A DNA stretch of 64,000 nt from DASQHW01 sp038238245 (lineage in GTDB: Bacteria; Actinomycetota; Acidimicrobiia; IMCC26256; PALSA-610). The stretch lies in assembly GCA_038238245.1 (NCBI GenBank), contig JBBRXX010000021.1, forward strand, positions 1 through 64,000, written 5' to 3'. Within the stretch, counting starts at the first letter, position 1; each line of letters begins with the position of its first letter. The notes below the pieces were generated by a model that made no database searches, was not told where the DNA came from, and worked only from the letters and a program-made list of their open reading frames with translations. Made by a program: the position numbers and the translations under genes. This document shows positions 34,454 to 42,815 of the stretch, in pieces.

Positions 34454-35290
34454 ATGACGGATACGAGCGTGCCATTGCATTGGTTCGACCACGAGGAGCC
34501 GGTCCCCTGCCCGGTCGTGGACGTGGTGCTCCCGGTGTACAACGAGGCCGCCGTGCTGCATGGCAGCGTACGCCGGTTGCATGCGTACCTCACAAGCAGC
34601 TTCCCGTTGTCGTGGCGGATCACGATCGTCGACAACGGTTCGTCGGACGGGACACTGTTCGAGGCGTCCGGCATGGCCCGCGACTTTCCAGGTGTTGGTG
34701 TGATCCACCTCGACGCGAAGGGTCGCGGCGGTGCGTTGCGCGCCGCCTGGAGTGCCAGTGATGCGCAGATCGTCGCATACATGGACGTCGACCTGTCGAC
34801 CGATCTGGACGCGCTGCTCCCCTTGGTGGCGCCGCTCGTGTCGGGACACTCCGATCTCGCGATCGGCTCGCGGCTTGCGGCCGGCGCGTCGGTCGACCGC
34901 CGCCCGAAACGAGAGTTGATCTCGCGCGCGTACAACCTGCTGCTGCGCGTCGCATTCGCGACCAAGGTTCGGGACGCGCAGTGCGGGTTCAAGGCGGTTT
35001 GCGCCGACGTCGCACGCGTGCTCCTCCCGGAGATCGCGGACGACGGCTGGTTCTTCGACACCGAGCTGCTGTTGCTCGCCGAGCACAACGGATTGCGGAT
35101 CCACGAGGTTCCCGTGGATTGGATCGACGACACCGACAGTCGCGTGCACCTTGTTCGTACCGCGCTCGGCGATCTCTCAGGATCGGCGCGCATGGTGAAG
35201 AGATTCTTGTCGGGACGCGGGCGGATCGAGCTCGGTGCGGTCGCCCGCCGCGGTGTCCGCGACCTCGTGTCGCAAGGGAGCACACGGTGA
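34454..35290 (+). CDS. Polyprenyl-phosphate glycosyltransferase (GT2, DPM1-like)
   Basis: A 278-residue GT-A fold transferase. The N-terminal PVVDVVLPVYNEAAVLHGSV, TIVDNGSSDGTL, the metal-binding AYMDVDLSTDLDALLP (about 110-125) and the downstream AIGSRLAAGASVDRRPKRELISRAYNLLLR are hallmarks of dolichyl/polyprenyl-phosphate sugar synthases. The C-terminal EVPVDWIDDTDSRVHLVRTALGDL is typical; no GtrA-like TM tail is present. It makes a lipid-linked sugar on the cytosolic face. The stop overlaps the next gene's GTG (GTGA), coupling it to the GT39-like enzyme expected to use its product. Confidence 0.88.
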   Translation: MTDTSVPLHWFDHEEPVPCPVVDVVLPVYNEAAVLHGSVRRLHAYLTSSFPLSWRITIVDNGSSDGTLFEASGMARDFPGVGVIHLDAKGRGGALRAAWSASDAQIVAYMDVDLSTDLDALLPLVAPLVSGHSDLAIGSRLAAGASVDRRPKRELISRAYNLLLRVAFATKVRDAQCGFKAVCADVARVLLPEIADDGWFFDTELLLLAEHNGLRIHEVPVDWIDDTDSRVHLVRTALGDLSGSARMVKRFLSGRGRIELGAVARRGVRDLVSQGSTR

Positions 35291-37356
35291 CGGCCACGAC
35301 GATCCTCCATCCTCCGTATGAGCATGCGCCGCCTCCGGCGCCCCCGAGCCCGGAACGGACGCCCGCCCGCGGAGAGCCGCGGGCGAAGTGGGAGCGGCCG
35401 GCGCTGCTCGCGTTGCTCGCGGTGACTGCCGGGCTGTACCTGTGGGGGCTCGGATCGTCGGGGCTGGCGAACTCCTATTACTCGATGGCGGTGCAGGCCT
35501 CGACCAAGAGCTGGAAGGCGTTCTTCTTCGGCTCACTCGACGCCGGGAACTCGATCACTGTCGACAAGTCGCCGGCCGCGTTGTGGGTGATGGACGCGTT
35601 CGCTCGCGTCTTCGGAGTCAACGCGTGGAGCATCCTCGTGCCGCAGGCCCTCGAAGGTGTCGCCGTGGTGGGCGTGCTCTACGCGACCGTCAGGCGGTGG
35701 TTCGGCGCCGGCGCGGCATTGATCGCCGGCGCAGTCATGGCGTTGACACCGGTTGCGGCACTGATGTTCCGGTTCAACAATCCCGACGCGCTGTTGGTGC
35801 TGCTGCTGGTCGCCGGCGCCTACGCGCTGACGCGTGCGCTCGAACGCGGGAGCACGACCTGGTTGCTTCTCGCGTTCTCGTTTGTGGGCTTCGGCTTCCT
35901 CGCCAAGATGCTGCAGGCGCTGATCGTCGTTCCGGTCTTCGCGCTCGTGTATCTCTTCGCGGGTCCACCCCGCCTCGGCCGTCGCACCTGGCAGCTCGCC
36001 GCGGGCGGTGCAGCGTTGCTCGTGTCGGCGGGATGGTGGATCGCGATCGTCCAGCTCTGGCCCGCGAGTTCCCGGCCGTACATCGGTGGATCGCAGAACA
36101 ACAGCCTCTGGAATGTCATCTTCGGTTACAACGGCTTCGGACGGCTGACCGGAAACGAGACCGGCAGTGTGGGCGGCGGGGCGCAGGGCACGACGGGACG
36201 CTGGGGACCCACCGGCCTGACGCGCATGTTCAACGTCGAGTTCGGCAGTCAAGCATCCTGGCTGTTGCCCGCGGCGTTGATCGTGCTCGTCGCCGGGCTC
36301 GCGTTCACGTGGCGCATGCCGCGCACCGACCGCACCCGGGCGGCATTGTTGCTGTGGGGCGGTTGGCTGCTGATCACCGCCGCGGCGTTCAGTCTCGGCG
36401 AGGGGATCATCCACCCCTACTACACGGTTGCGCTCGCCCCCGCGATCGGCGCGCTCGTCGGGATCGGCGCGACCCGCTTGTGGAACGGTCGCCGGCATCC
36501 GGCAGCGCGTGTCGCCCTCGCCGTCTCGTTCGCGGTGACGGTGTGGTGGTCGTACGCGTTGCTCGGTCGCACGCCGACGTGGAATCCCGCGTTGCGCAGC
36601 GCCGTGCTCGTCGCCGGGATCGCCGTCACGGCGTTGCTCGTCGGGAGCTCGACGAGGACGTTGCGCAGGGTTGCGGTTGTGCTCGCGGCAAGCGCGTTGC
36701 TGGTCGCGCTCGCGGGACCCGCCGCGTACACGTTGTCGACGGTGAGCACGCCGCACGAAGGTGCGTTACCGACGGCTGGACCGGTCGCCGCGACGCGCGG
36801 CGGGCCCGGTGGCCTCGGTGGGCGGGTCCCGGGCAACTTCGCGGGCGGCGGTTTCCGCGGTGGGCAGTTCCAGCTCCCCAACGGCGGCCAGCCGCCGTTC
36901 GGTGCGGCTAGGCCGCGCTTCGGCACCGGTGGTGGACGCGGTCGCGGCGGCGCCGGCGGCTTGGGCGGCTTGTTGAACGGCTCGACGCCGTCGGCCGAGA
37001 TCACCGCGCTGCTCCGGCAAGGTGCGAGCTCCTACACCTGGGTCGCGGCGACCACCGGCGCAAACAACGCGGCCGGCTACCAGCTCGCCACCGGCGACCC
37101 CGTGATGGCGATCGGCGGCTTCAACGGCACGGACCCGTCACCGACGCTCGCGCAGTTCCAGCAGTACGTCACTGCCCACAAGATCCACTACTTCATCGGC
37201 GGTGGGGGATTCGCCGGTGGTGGTGGACGCGGCGGCTTCGGTGGTGGTCCGCAGAGCTCGTCGAGCACCAGCGCGATCGCGCAGTGGGTCGCGGGCAACT
37301 TCACCGCGAAAACCGTCGGCGGGGTGACCGTCTACGACCTCACGCCGGGAGCGTGA
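35287..37356 (+). CDS. GT39/ArnT-like membrane glycosyltransferase with Gly-rich insertions
   Basis: A 689-residue polytopic protein. After a Pro-rich cytosolic N-terminus come about 11-12 TMs. The first outside loop holds NSYYSMAVQASTKSWKAFFFGSLDAGNSITVDKSPAALWVM, the acidic/DKSP signature of ArnT/PMT-like mannosyl or aminoarabinose transferases. Two Gly/Arg-rich low-complexity segments (about 504-563 and 637-656) flank a soluble C-terminal domain (EITALLRQGASSYTWVAATTGANNAAGYQLATGDPVMAIGGFNG). GTG 35287 is coupled to the GT2 gene. It would transfer the lipid-linked sugar to an envelope acceptor. The 3' end overlaps the convergent kinase gene by 17 bp. Confidence 0.85.
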   Translation: MTATTILHPPYEHAPPPAPPSPERTPARGEPRAKWERPALLALLAVTAGLYLWGLGSSGLANSYYSMAVQASTKSWKAFFFGSLDAGNSITVDKSPAALWVMDAFARVFGVNAWSILVPQALEGVAVVGVLYATVRRWFGAGAALIAGAVMALTPVAALMFRFNNPDALLVLLLVAGAYALTRALERGSTTWLLLAFSFVGFGFLAKMLQALIVVPVFALVYLFAGPPRLGRRTWQLAAGGAALLVSAGWWIAIVQLWPASSRPYIGGSQNNSLWNVIFGYNGFGRLTGNETGSVGGGAQGTTGRWGPTGLTRMFNVEFGSQASWLLPAALIVLVAGLAFTWRMPRTDRTRAALLLWGGWLLITAAAFSLGEGIIHPYYTVALAPAIGALVGIGATRLWNGRRHPAARVALAVSFAVTVWWSYALLGRTPTWNPALRSAVLVAGIAVTALLVGSSTRTLRRVAVVLAASALLVALAGPAAYTLSTVSTPHEGALPTAGPVAATRGGPGGLGGRVPGNFAGGGFRGGQFQLPNGGQPPFGAARPRFGTGGGRGRGGAGGLGGLLNGSTPSAEITALLRQGASSYTWVAATTGANNAAGYQLATGDPVMAIGGFNGTDPSPTLAQFQQYVTAHKIHYFIGGGGFAGGGGRGGFGGGPQSSSSTSAIAQWVAGNFTAKTVGGVTVYDLTPGA

Positions 37357-38674
37357 GTCGCACCACCGCCCCGCCACCGGCGCGCGGAACGATCTCGACA
37401 GTGGCGCCGTGGCGATCGGCGATCTGCTTCACGATCGACAGCCCGAGCCCCGAACCCGGCATGGTGCGCGCTTCGGGGGCGCGGTAGAAGCGGTCGAAGA
37501 CGTGATCGCGATCGGACGGCGCGATACCCGGTCCGCGGTCGGCCACCTCGATCTGTGAGCCGGCGACGGTGACGTCGACCGGCGTCCCGGCCGGGCTGAA
37601 CTTGCACGCGTTGTCGACCAGGTTCGACAGCGCGCGCTCAAGGGCTGCGCCCTGCACGTTGACCGTCGCGTCGGGCCCGACGGTCAGCGTGATCTCACGG
37701 CCGGTGCGTCGCCGCATCCGCCCGATGACGCGCTCGGTGAGCTCCCCGAGGTCGGCGGGCTGGAGAGGTTCGTCGGCGCGCACGTCGGTGGCGAGATCGA
37801 CGAGCTCGGTGACCAGCTCGGTGAGCTCCGAGAGCTCGAGGTCGACGGCGCCGAGCACCTGTGCGCGTTGGGCGTCGTCCATCGTGGTCGCGCGTTGCAG
37901 CACCTCGACGTTCGTCCGCAACGCGGTGAGCGGCGTCCGCAGCTCGTGGCTCGCGTCCATCACCAGCCGCCGCTGCTGGGCACGCGAGGTGCGCAGCGCC
38001 ACGAGCATCGTGTTGAAGCTCGCGGCGAGCCGGCCGAGCTCGTCGCGCCGGGACACCACGATCTCGCTCTCGAGGTCCTGGGTCTGCGCGACGCGCTCGG
38101 TCGCGCTCGTGAGCTGCTCGACCGGGCGCACGATGCGCCGGGCAATGATCCATGCGAGCAGCGCCGCGACCGCGGTGCCGACCAACGCGATCAGCAGGAG
38201 GCGGATGTCGAGCGTCGAGAGCACGTCGTTGGTTTCCTTGATGCTGCGTGCGATCTGGGCGGCGCCGCCCGGCACGCTGACCGTGAGCATGCGGTAGGGC
38301 GTGTGGTCGATCGTGACCGTGCGGAACAACGGTGCTTGCGGCCGGCTCGCGATGTCGCGGTCCCTTGCGTCGACGGGAAGCGGAATGGCCGCGGACTGTC
38401 GCACCGTCCCGTCGGCACCGATCAGCTGCACGAACGCGTCGGGCTCGGCGAAGGATCCGGGCTCATTGGGGCGACGCGCCGGCGGGCCGTGGCCGTTTCC
38501 GAGGTCGTGCAGACCCTGCTGTATGCGGCCGTCGTGTGAACGTTGCACCAGGAATCGATCGGTCTGGGCGCGCAGTTCGTGGCTCGCGCTCACGTGCGCG
38601 GCGTAGACACATCCCACGACGACGACCGCGAACGTGATCGCGACGATCGCCAGCAAACGGATGCGCAGGCTCAT
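37340..38674 (-). CDS. Sensor histidine kinase (MprB/BaeS-like)
   Basis: A 444-residue membrane kinase: TM1 (LLAIVAITFAVVVVGCVYAA), an extracytoplasmic sensor of about 130 residues, TM2 (LLLIALVGTAVAALLAWIIA), a HAMP domain (RRIVRPVEQLTSATERVAQTQDL), the H-box DASHELRTPLTALRTN with His near 236, and HATPase motifs N (LVDNACKFSP), G1 (VADRGPGIAPSDRDHVFDRFYRA) and G2 (GSGLGLSIV). ATG 38674 overlaps the response-regulator stop (ATGA). The pair resembles MprAB-type systems and lies tail-to-tail with the GT2/GT39 operon, so envelope sensing is plausible. Confidence 0.92.
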   Translation of the reverse strand: MSLRIRLLAIVAITFAVVVVGCVYAAHVSASHELRAQTDRFLVQRSHDGRIQQGLHDLGNGHGPPARRPNEPGSFAEPDAFVQLIGADGTVRQSAAIPLPVDARDRDIASRPQAPLFRTVTIDHTPYRMLTVSVPGGAAQIARSIKETNDVLSTLDIRLLLIALVGTAVAALLAWIIARRIVRPVEQLTSATERVAQTQDLESEIVVSRRDELGRLAASFNTMLVALRTSRAQQRRLVMDASHELRTPLTALRTNVEVLQRATTMDDAQRAQVLGAVDLELSELTELVTELVDLATDVRADEPLQPADLGELTERVIGRMRRRTGREITLTVGPDATVNVQGAALERALSNLVDNACKFSPAGTPVDVTVAGSQIEVADRGPGIAPSDRDHVFDRFYRAPEARTMPGSGLGLSIVKQIADRHGATVEIVPRAGGGAVVRLTLPA

Positions 38675-39354
38675 GTCAACCGGGCGGTGTAGCCGACGCC
38701 GCGCACGGTGTGCACGACCCGCGGCTCGCCGTGTGCTTCGGTCTTGCGACGGATGTAGCCGATGTACACGTCGAGCGACTTCGAAGACGTCTCGAAGTCG
38801 TAGCCCCAGATACGTTCGTAGATCGTCTCGCGGGGCAGGACGATCCCGGCGTTGAACATCAACAACTCGAGGAGATCGAACTCGGTCTTCGTGAAATCGA
38901 GCTCGCGATCGGCACGCCACGCCTGTCGCCGTTGCGGATCGAGCACGAGGTCGCCCACGCGCAGCTCTTCCTCCCCGCCGGTCACGCTCGCTCGGCGCAA
39001 CAGCGCGCGCAACCGGGCGAGGAGCTCGTCGAGCGCGAACGGCTTCACGAGATAGTCGTCGGCGCCGGCGTCGAGGCCCGCCACCCGGTCGGAGACCTCG
39101 TGCCGGGCGGTCAACATCAGGACCGGGACGTGGTTGCCCCGGTCGCGCAGGATGCGGCAGACCGCGAGCCCGTCGGTGCCGGGCATCAGCACGTCGAGCA
39201 CGACGACGTCGGGAGCGAGCTCGTCGATGCGGAGCAACCCGTCGTTCCCGTCGACCGCGGTGTGTACGTCGTAGCCCTCGAAGCGCAACGCTCGCGCCAC
39301 GGCATCGCGCACGTGCTCGTCGTCCTCGACGACCAAGACGCGGCCGCGTTCCAT
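38671..39354 (-). CDS. OmpR-family response regulator (MprA-like)
   Basis: A 227-residue regulator. The receiver domain has acidic Asp11/Asp12, phosphoacceptor Asp54 in VVVLDVLMPG, Thr in MLTARHE and Lys in DYLVKPFA. The winged-helix OmpR output domain runs from about residue 130 (LRVGDLVLDPQRRQAWR, LDFTKTEFDLLELLMFNAGIVLPRETIYERIWGYDFETSSKSLDVYIGYIRRK). ATG 39354 is chosen; an ATG at 39366 would add four residues. It is coupled to the kinase gene downstream and divergent from the nitroreductase by 83 bp. Confidence 0.93.
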   Translation of the reverse strand: MERGRVLVVEDDEHVRDAVARALRFEGYDVHTAVDGNDGLLRIDELAPDVVVLDVLMPGTDGLAVCRILRDRGNHVPVLMLTARHEVSDRVAGLDAGADDYLVKPFALDELLARLRALLRRASVTGGEEELRVGDLVLDPQRRQAWRADRELDFTKTEFDLLELLMFNAGIVLPRETIYERIWGYDFETSSKSLDVYIGYIRRKTEAHGEPRVVHTVRGVGYTARLT

Positions 39355-39437
39355 GTTCGGGAGCATCGCACACCCGAGTAAGAGCTTCGAAAGAACCGGG
39401 CGGGCGCAGTGGAGCGCTCCGGTGAGAGGATCGGAGG

Positions 39438-40073
39438 ATGACGACGTTCGACGTGCAAGAGACCGATCGTCTGCTGACGACAACACGCGCGGTGCGCAGG
39501 CGCCTCGACCTCGAACGGCCCGTGCCGCGCGAGGTCGTGCTCGATGCGTTGCGCGTTGCGATCCAGGCGCCGACCGGCGGCAACTCGCAACGCTGGCGGT
39601 GGGTCGTGGTCGACGATCCCGATCTCCGCGCCGGCGTCGCGGCGCTGTACCGCAAACGCGCCGACCCGTACATGAACGCACGCGGCGTCAGTCCGAGTCG
39701 CGTCCTCGACTCGTCGCGCTATCTGGCCGCCCGTATGCACGAGGTGCCGGTGCTCGTCATTCCGTGCATCCTCGATCGCTTGCCCGAGAACGCGTCCAAC
39801 GAGGCGATCGCGGGCTTCTACGGCTCGATCCTGCCGGCGGTGTGGAGTTTCCAGCTCGCGTTGCGCAGCCGCGGCCTCGGCTCGGTGTTCACGACCCTGC
39901 ACCTCGCGTACGAAGCCGAAGCGAGCCGCCTTCTCGGCATTCCCGACACGGTGACACAGGCTGCGCTCATCCCGGTCGCGTACACGACCGGCGCCGACTT
40001 CAAGCCCGCGCAACGCAGGCCGGTCGAGGAGATCACCTACTTCGACGGCTGGAAGGGGAAGGCCGACTCCTGA
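39438..40073 (+). CDS. Nitroreductase-family protein
   Basis: A 211-residue FMN-dependent oxidoreductase fold. N-terminal TTTRAVRRRLDLERPVPREVVLDALRVAIQAPTGGNSQRWRWVVV contains the phosphate-contacting Arg and the PTGGNSQ FMN loop; GFYGSILPAVWSFQLALRSRGLGSVFTTLH is the central dimer helix. Physiological substrates of such enzymes are usually unknown (quinones, nitro compounds or iodinated aromatics). It lies 48 bp upstream of the aldolase gene and could share a transcript with it and the serine hydrolase. Confidence 0.87.
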   Translation: MTTFDVQETDRLLTTTRAVRRRLDLERPVPREVVLDALRVAIQAPTGGNSQRWRWVVVDDPDLRAGVAALYRKRADPYMNARGVSPSRVLDSSRYLAARMHEVPVLVIPCILDRLPENASNEAIAGFYGSILPAVWSFQLALRSRGLGSVFTTLHLAYEAEASRLLGIPDTVTQAALIPVAYTTGADFKPAQRRPVEEITYFDGWKGKADS

Positions 40074-40121
40074 GCGGAATACGCTGACCTCCGAGCGATC
40101 CGAACTCGAGAAGGAGTCTGC

Positions 40122-40883
40122 ATGCCGGACATCAAGCCGTTCGGTCAGCCGGTGTTCGCGTCGCCGGACGAGGAACGGATGCAACGCAAGCAGCGTCTCG
40201 CAGCCGCGTTCAGGCTGTTCGCGCGCTGCGGCTTCGACGAGGGCGTCGCCGGCCACATCACGGCACGCGATCCGGAGCACCTCGACCACTTCTGGGTGAA
40301 CCCGTTCGGTGTGCACTTCTCCCGGATCCGCGTGTCCGACCTCATCCTCGTCGACCACAACGGCGAGGTCGTCGAGGGCGACCGGCCCGTGAACGGCGCG
40401 GCGTTTGCGATCCACTCCCAGCTGCATGCCGCGCGTCCGGATGTCGTCGCAGCCGCCCACAGCCATTCACTCCACGGCAAGGCCTGGTCGACACTCGGCC
40501 GGCCGCTCGACCCGATCACCCAGGATGCCTGCGCGTTCTACGGCGACCACGGATTGTTCGACGACTACACCGGCGTGGTGCTCGACCTCGACGAGGGCAA
40601 GCGGATCGCGGCCGCGCTCGGCGACTACAAGGCAGTCATACTGCGAAACCACGGGTTGTTGACGGTCGGCCATTCCGTCGACGAGGCCGCGTTCTGGTTC
40701 TTCGCAATGGATCGCACGTGCCACGCCCAGCTGCTCGCCGAGGCCGCCGGTACTCCCGTGCACATCGATGCCGAGATGGCCGCGCGCACCGCGGCGCAGG
40801 TCGGCGGGCACCAGGCGGGATGGTTCGGCTTCCAGCCCCTCTTCGACATGCTCACCGCGGAAGAGCCCGACCTGCTGGAGTAG
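40122..40883 (+). CDS. Class II aldolase/adducin-domain protein
   Basis: A 253-residue protein of the fuculose-phosphate aldolase/adducin fold. It starts RKQRLAAAFRLFARCGFDEGVAGHITARDPE, includes the metal-binding HSHSLHGKAW (about 108-117) and RNHGLLTVGHSVDEAAFWF with a third His (about 173). In this subgroup (no phosphate-binding GN motif of sugar-phosphate aldolases visible) the substrate is not predictable. AAGGAG precedes the ATG by 7 nt. Neighbours are a nitroreductase and a serine hydrolase on the same strand. Confidence 0.87.
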   Translation: MPDIKPFGQPVFASPDEERMQRKQRLAAAFRLFARCGFDEGVAGHITARDPEHLDHFWVNPFGVHFSRIRVSDLILVDHNGEVVEGDRPVNGAAFAIHSQLHAARPDVVAAAHSHSLHGKAWSTLGRPLDPITQDACAFYGDHGLFDDYTGVVLDLDEGKRIAAALGDYKAVILRNHGLLTVGHSVDEAAFWFFAMDRTCHAQLLAEAAGTPVHIDAEMAARTAAQVGGHQAGWFGFQPLFDMLTAEEPDLLE

Positions 40884-40944
40884 CTTCCGCGGCCGCGGTG
40901 GACGTACACCCGCACCGAGCGCAGCGGACTCCTACGATCTCGCC

Positions 40945-42156
40945 ATGACGATCGCGGGTGTGCGTGATCCGAGGTTCGCGCTCGTACGCGAGGAGTTCGA
41001 GCGCAACTTCGCCGAACGTGAGGAGGTCGGCGCCTCGGTGTGCGTCACCGTCGACGGTGAGACCGTCGTCGACCTCTGGGGCGGGATTGCGGACCCGGCG
41101 ACCGGACGCGCGTGGGAGCGCGACACGATCGGCGTGGTGTGGTCGTGCACCAAAGGAGCGACTGCCCTGTGTGCGCACGTGCTCGCCACCCGCGGGCAGC
41201 TCGCGCTCGACGCGCCCGTGAGCACCTACTGGCCGGAGTTCGCGACGCACGGCAAGGACGTCGTCACGGTCGAGATGTTGCTCGCGCACCAAGCTGGTCT
41301 GCCCGCGTTGCGCGAACCGATCCCCGACGACGGCTACTGCGACTGGGACCTGATCGCCGGCCGGCTCGCCGGGCAGGAGCCGTTCTGGGAACCCGGCACG
41401 CGCCACGGCTACCACGCGCTCACGTTCGGCCACCTCGTCGGCGAGCTCGTGCGACGCGTCACCGGCTCGTCGCTCGGCGCCTTCTTCCACGAGGAGGTGG
41501 CGGCACCGCGCGGCATCGACCTCTGGATCGGACTGCCCGCCGAGCACGAGCCCCGCGTCGCGCCCACGTTGCCGGCCGAGCCGGCGCCGGGCGCGGCGCT
41601 CCCGAGCTTCTACCGGTCGGCGATGACCGATCCGACGTCGGTCGGCGCGCTGGTGTTGACGAATTCGGGTGCGGTCTTCGCCCCGGGATGGATCGATACG
41701 CGTGACGCGCACGCCGCCGAGCTGCCGGCCTTCGGCGGCATCGGCAACGCTCGCGGCCTGGCCGGGATGTATCGCACGCTCGCGATCGGCGGCGACGGGC
41801 TCGTCGACGCCGAGGAGCTGGCGGTGATGGGTGCCGTGACGTCGGCGACATCGGTCGACGCGACGATGCTCGTGCCGACGCGGTGGTCGACGGGCTTCGG
41901 CAAGTCGGTCGACAACTCCGCGCGCGGCCCGGGCGACCGGGACGGCGTGATCCTTTCCGAGGAGGCCTTCGGCCACGTCGGCATGGGCGGATCGATCGGG
42001 TTCGTCGACCCCCGGGCCCGCATGTCGTTCGGGTACACGATGAACCGCCAGGGCATGGCCGTAGGCCTCGATGCTCGGGGCCAGGCGCTCGTCGATGCCG
42101 CGTACACCGTGCTCGGCTATCAGCGGCCCGAGCGGGGCGGCAGCTGGTACGCGTAA
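40945..42156 (+). CDS. Beta-lactamase-fold serine hydrolase (EstB-like)
   Basis: A 403-residue class C beta-lactamase-related hydrolase. The SxxK motif is VVWSCTKGATAL (Ser about residue 70) and the second motif is the Tyr in HGYHALTFGHLVGELVRR (about 154). A KTG-equivalent is replaced by HVGMGGS (about 347). There is no signal peptide, so it acts in the cytosol, as EstB-type esterases do. Acyl-ester hydrolysis is likelier than antibiotic resistance. The ATG at 40945 is supported by MTIAGVRDPRFALVREEFERNF, usual for the family. Confidence 0.87.
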   Translation: MTIAGVRDPRFALVREEFERNFAEREEVGASVCVTVDGETVVDLWGGIADPATGRAWERDTIGVVWSCTKGATALCAHVLATRGQLALDAPVSTYWPEFATHGKDVVTVEMLLAHQAGLPALREPIPDDGYCDWDLIAGRLAGQEPFWEPGTRHGYHALTFGHLVGELVRRVTGSSLGAFFHEEVAAPRGIDLWIGLPAEHEPRVAPTLPAEPAPGAALPSFYRSAMTDPTSVGALVLTNSGAVFAPGWIDTRDAHAAELPAFGGIGNARGLAGMYRTLAIGGDGLVDAEELAVMGAVTSATSVDATMLVPTRWSTGFGKSVDNSARGPGDRDGVILSEEAFGHVGMGGSIGFVDPRARMSFGYTMNRQGMAVGLDARGQALVDAAYTVLGYQRPERGGSWYA

Positions 42157-42198
42157 TCCGGGAATGGCACCACCGCGGCGCGCGTTGAACCTTCGGCT

Positions 42199-42474
42199 AT
42201 GCCTCGTTTGAAGACTGCCCCTGTACCTACCGACTGGTTCGACGACGCCGCGTGTCGCGATGCCGACACGACGGTGTTCTTCCCGACGTCGGATGCGCAT
42301 GCGGCCGAGGCGAAGGCGATCTGCGCGTCCTGCCCGGTGCGTGAGGAATGCCTCGAGTACGCCCTCGAGACCCGTCCTGCCGACGGGGTCTGGGGCGGGC
42401 TCACCGCGATCGAGCGTCACCGCGTGCTTCGCCGCCGCCAGAAGGCCGCAAGAAAAGCGCGCACCGCCGCCTGA
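42199..42474 (+). CDS. WhiB-family Fe-S transcription factor
   Basis: A 91-residue Wbl protein. The four cluster ligands are Cys19, Cys42, Cys45 and Cys51 (C-X22-C-X2-C-X5-C), followed by the DGVWGG turn (about 62-67) and a basic DNA-binding tail RHRVLRRRQKAARKARTAA. Wbl proteins carry an O2/NO-sensitive 4Fe-4S cluster and bind the primary sigma factor. The family is restricted to actinobacteria and some phages, supporting the taxonomic call. It is convergent with the small membrane-protein gene beside the WhiG/FliA-type sigma gene. Confidence 0.93.
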   Translation: MPRLKTAPVPTDWFDDAACRDADTTVFFPTSDAHAAEAKAICASCPVREECLEYALETRPADGVWGGLTAIERHRVLRRRQKAARKARTAA

Positions 42475-42489
42475 TCGGTCGATCGGCCG

Positions 42490-42795
42490 TCAGGCCGCGT
42501 TCGACGCGTGCGGTTCGTTCTCGGCTCGCAGCGCTTCGTCGCGCCTGCGCGCCGGCCGCTCGACCGGCGGCGGCGGGGGACGGCGGTGCCGGCCCGCGTA
42601 CATCGCGACGATTGTCGAGATCCCGAAGACGCCCGCCCAGGACAGCGCGAGCACGGAGAAGAAGCGGATGCCGGCATCGGTGATGTCGACGTTGCCGTGC
42701 AGCGTGCCGCGCAACGTCGGGAACCACGCCACCGCCGAGAGCACGAGGCTCACCGCGAAGATGAATGCCGGGTCGACGGTCGGCCTGTTCGTCAT
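42490..42795 (-). CDS. Small two-TM membrane protein
   Basis: A 101-residue protein with two hydrophobic segments (PAFIFAVSLVLSAVAWFPTL and FFSVLALSWAGVFGISTIVAMYAG) and a cytosolic basic/proline-rich tail (GRHRRPPPPPVERPARRR). I do not recognise a family. It starts 20 bp downstream of the sigma gene stop on the same strand and is probably cotranscribed with it, so a role in controlling or executing that sigma regulon is possible but undocumented. Confidence 0.6.
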   Translation of the reverse strand: MTNRPTVDPAFIFAVSLVLSAVAWFPTLRGTLHGNVDITDAGIRFFSVLALSWAGVFGISTIVAMYAGRHRRPPPPPVERPARRRDEALRAENEPHASNAA

Positions 42796-42815
42796 GGTCT
42801 GTGTGCCGAGCCTCT

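Noticed and set aside
40945..42156. Beta-lactam resistance gene
   Set aside because: The protein has the SxxK fold but no signal peptide, and the third motif is HVGMGGS rather than KTG, so an EstB-like esterase is more probable.
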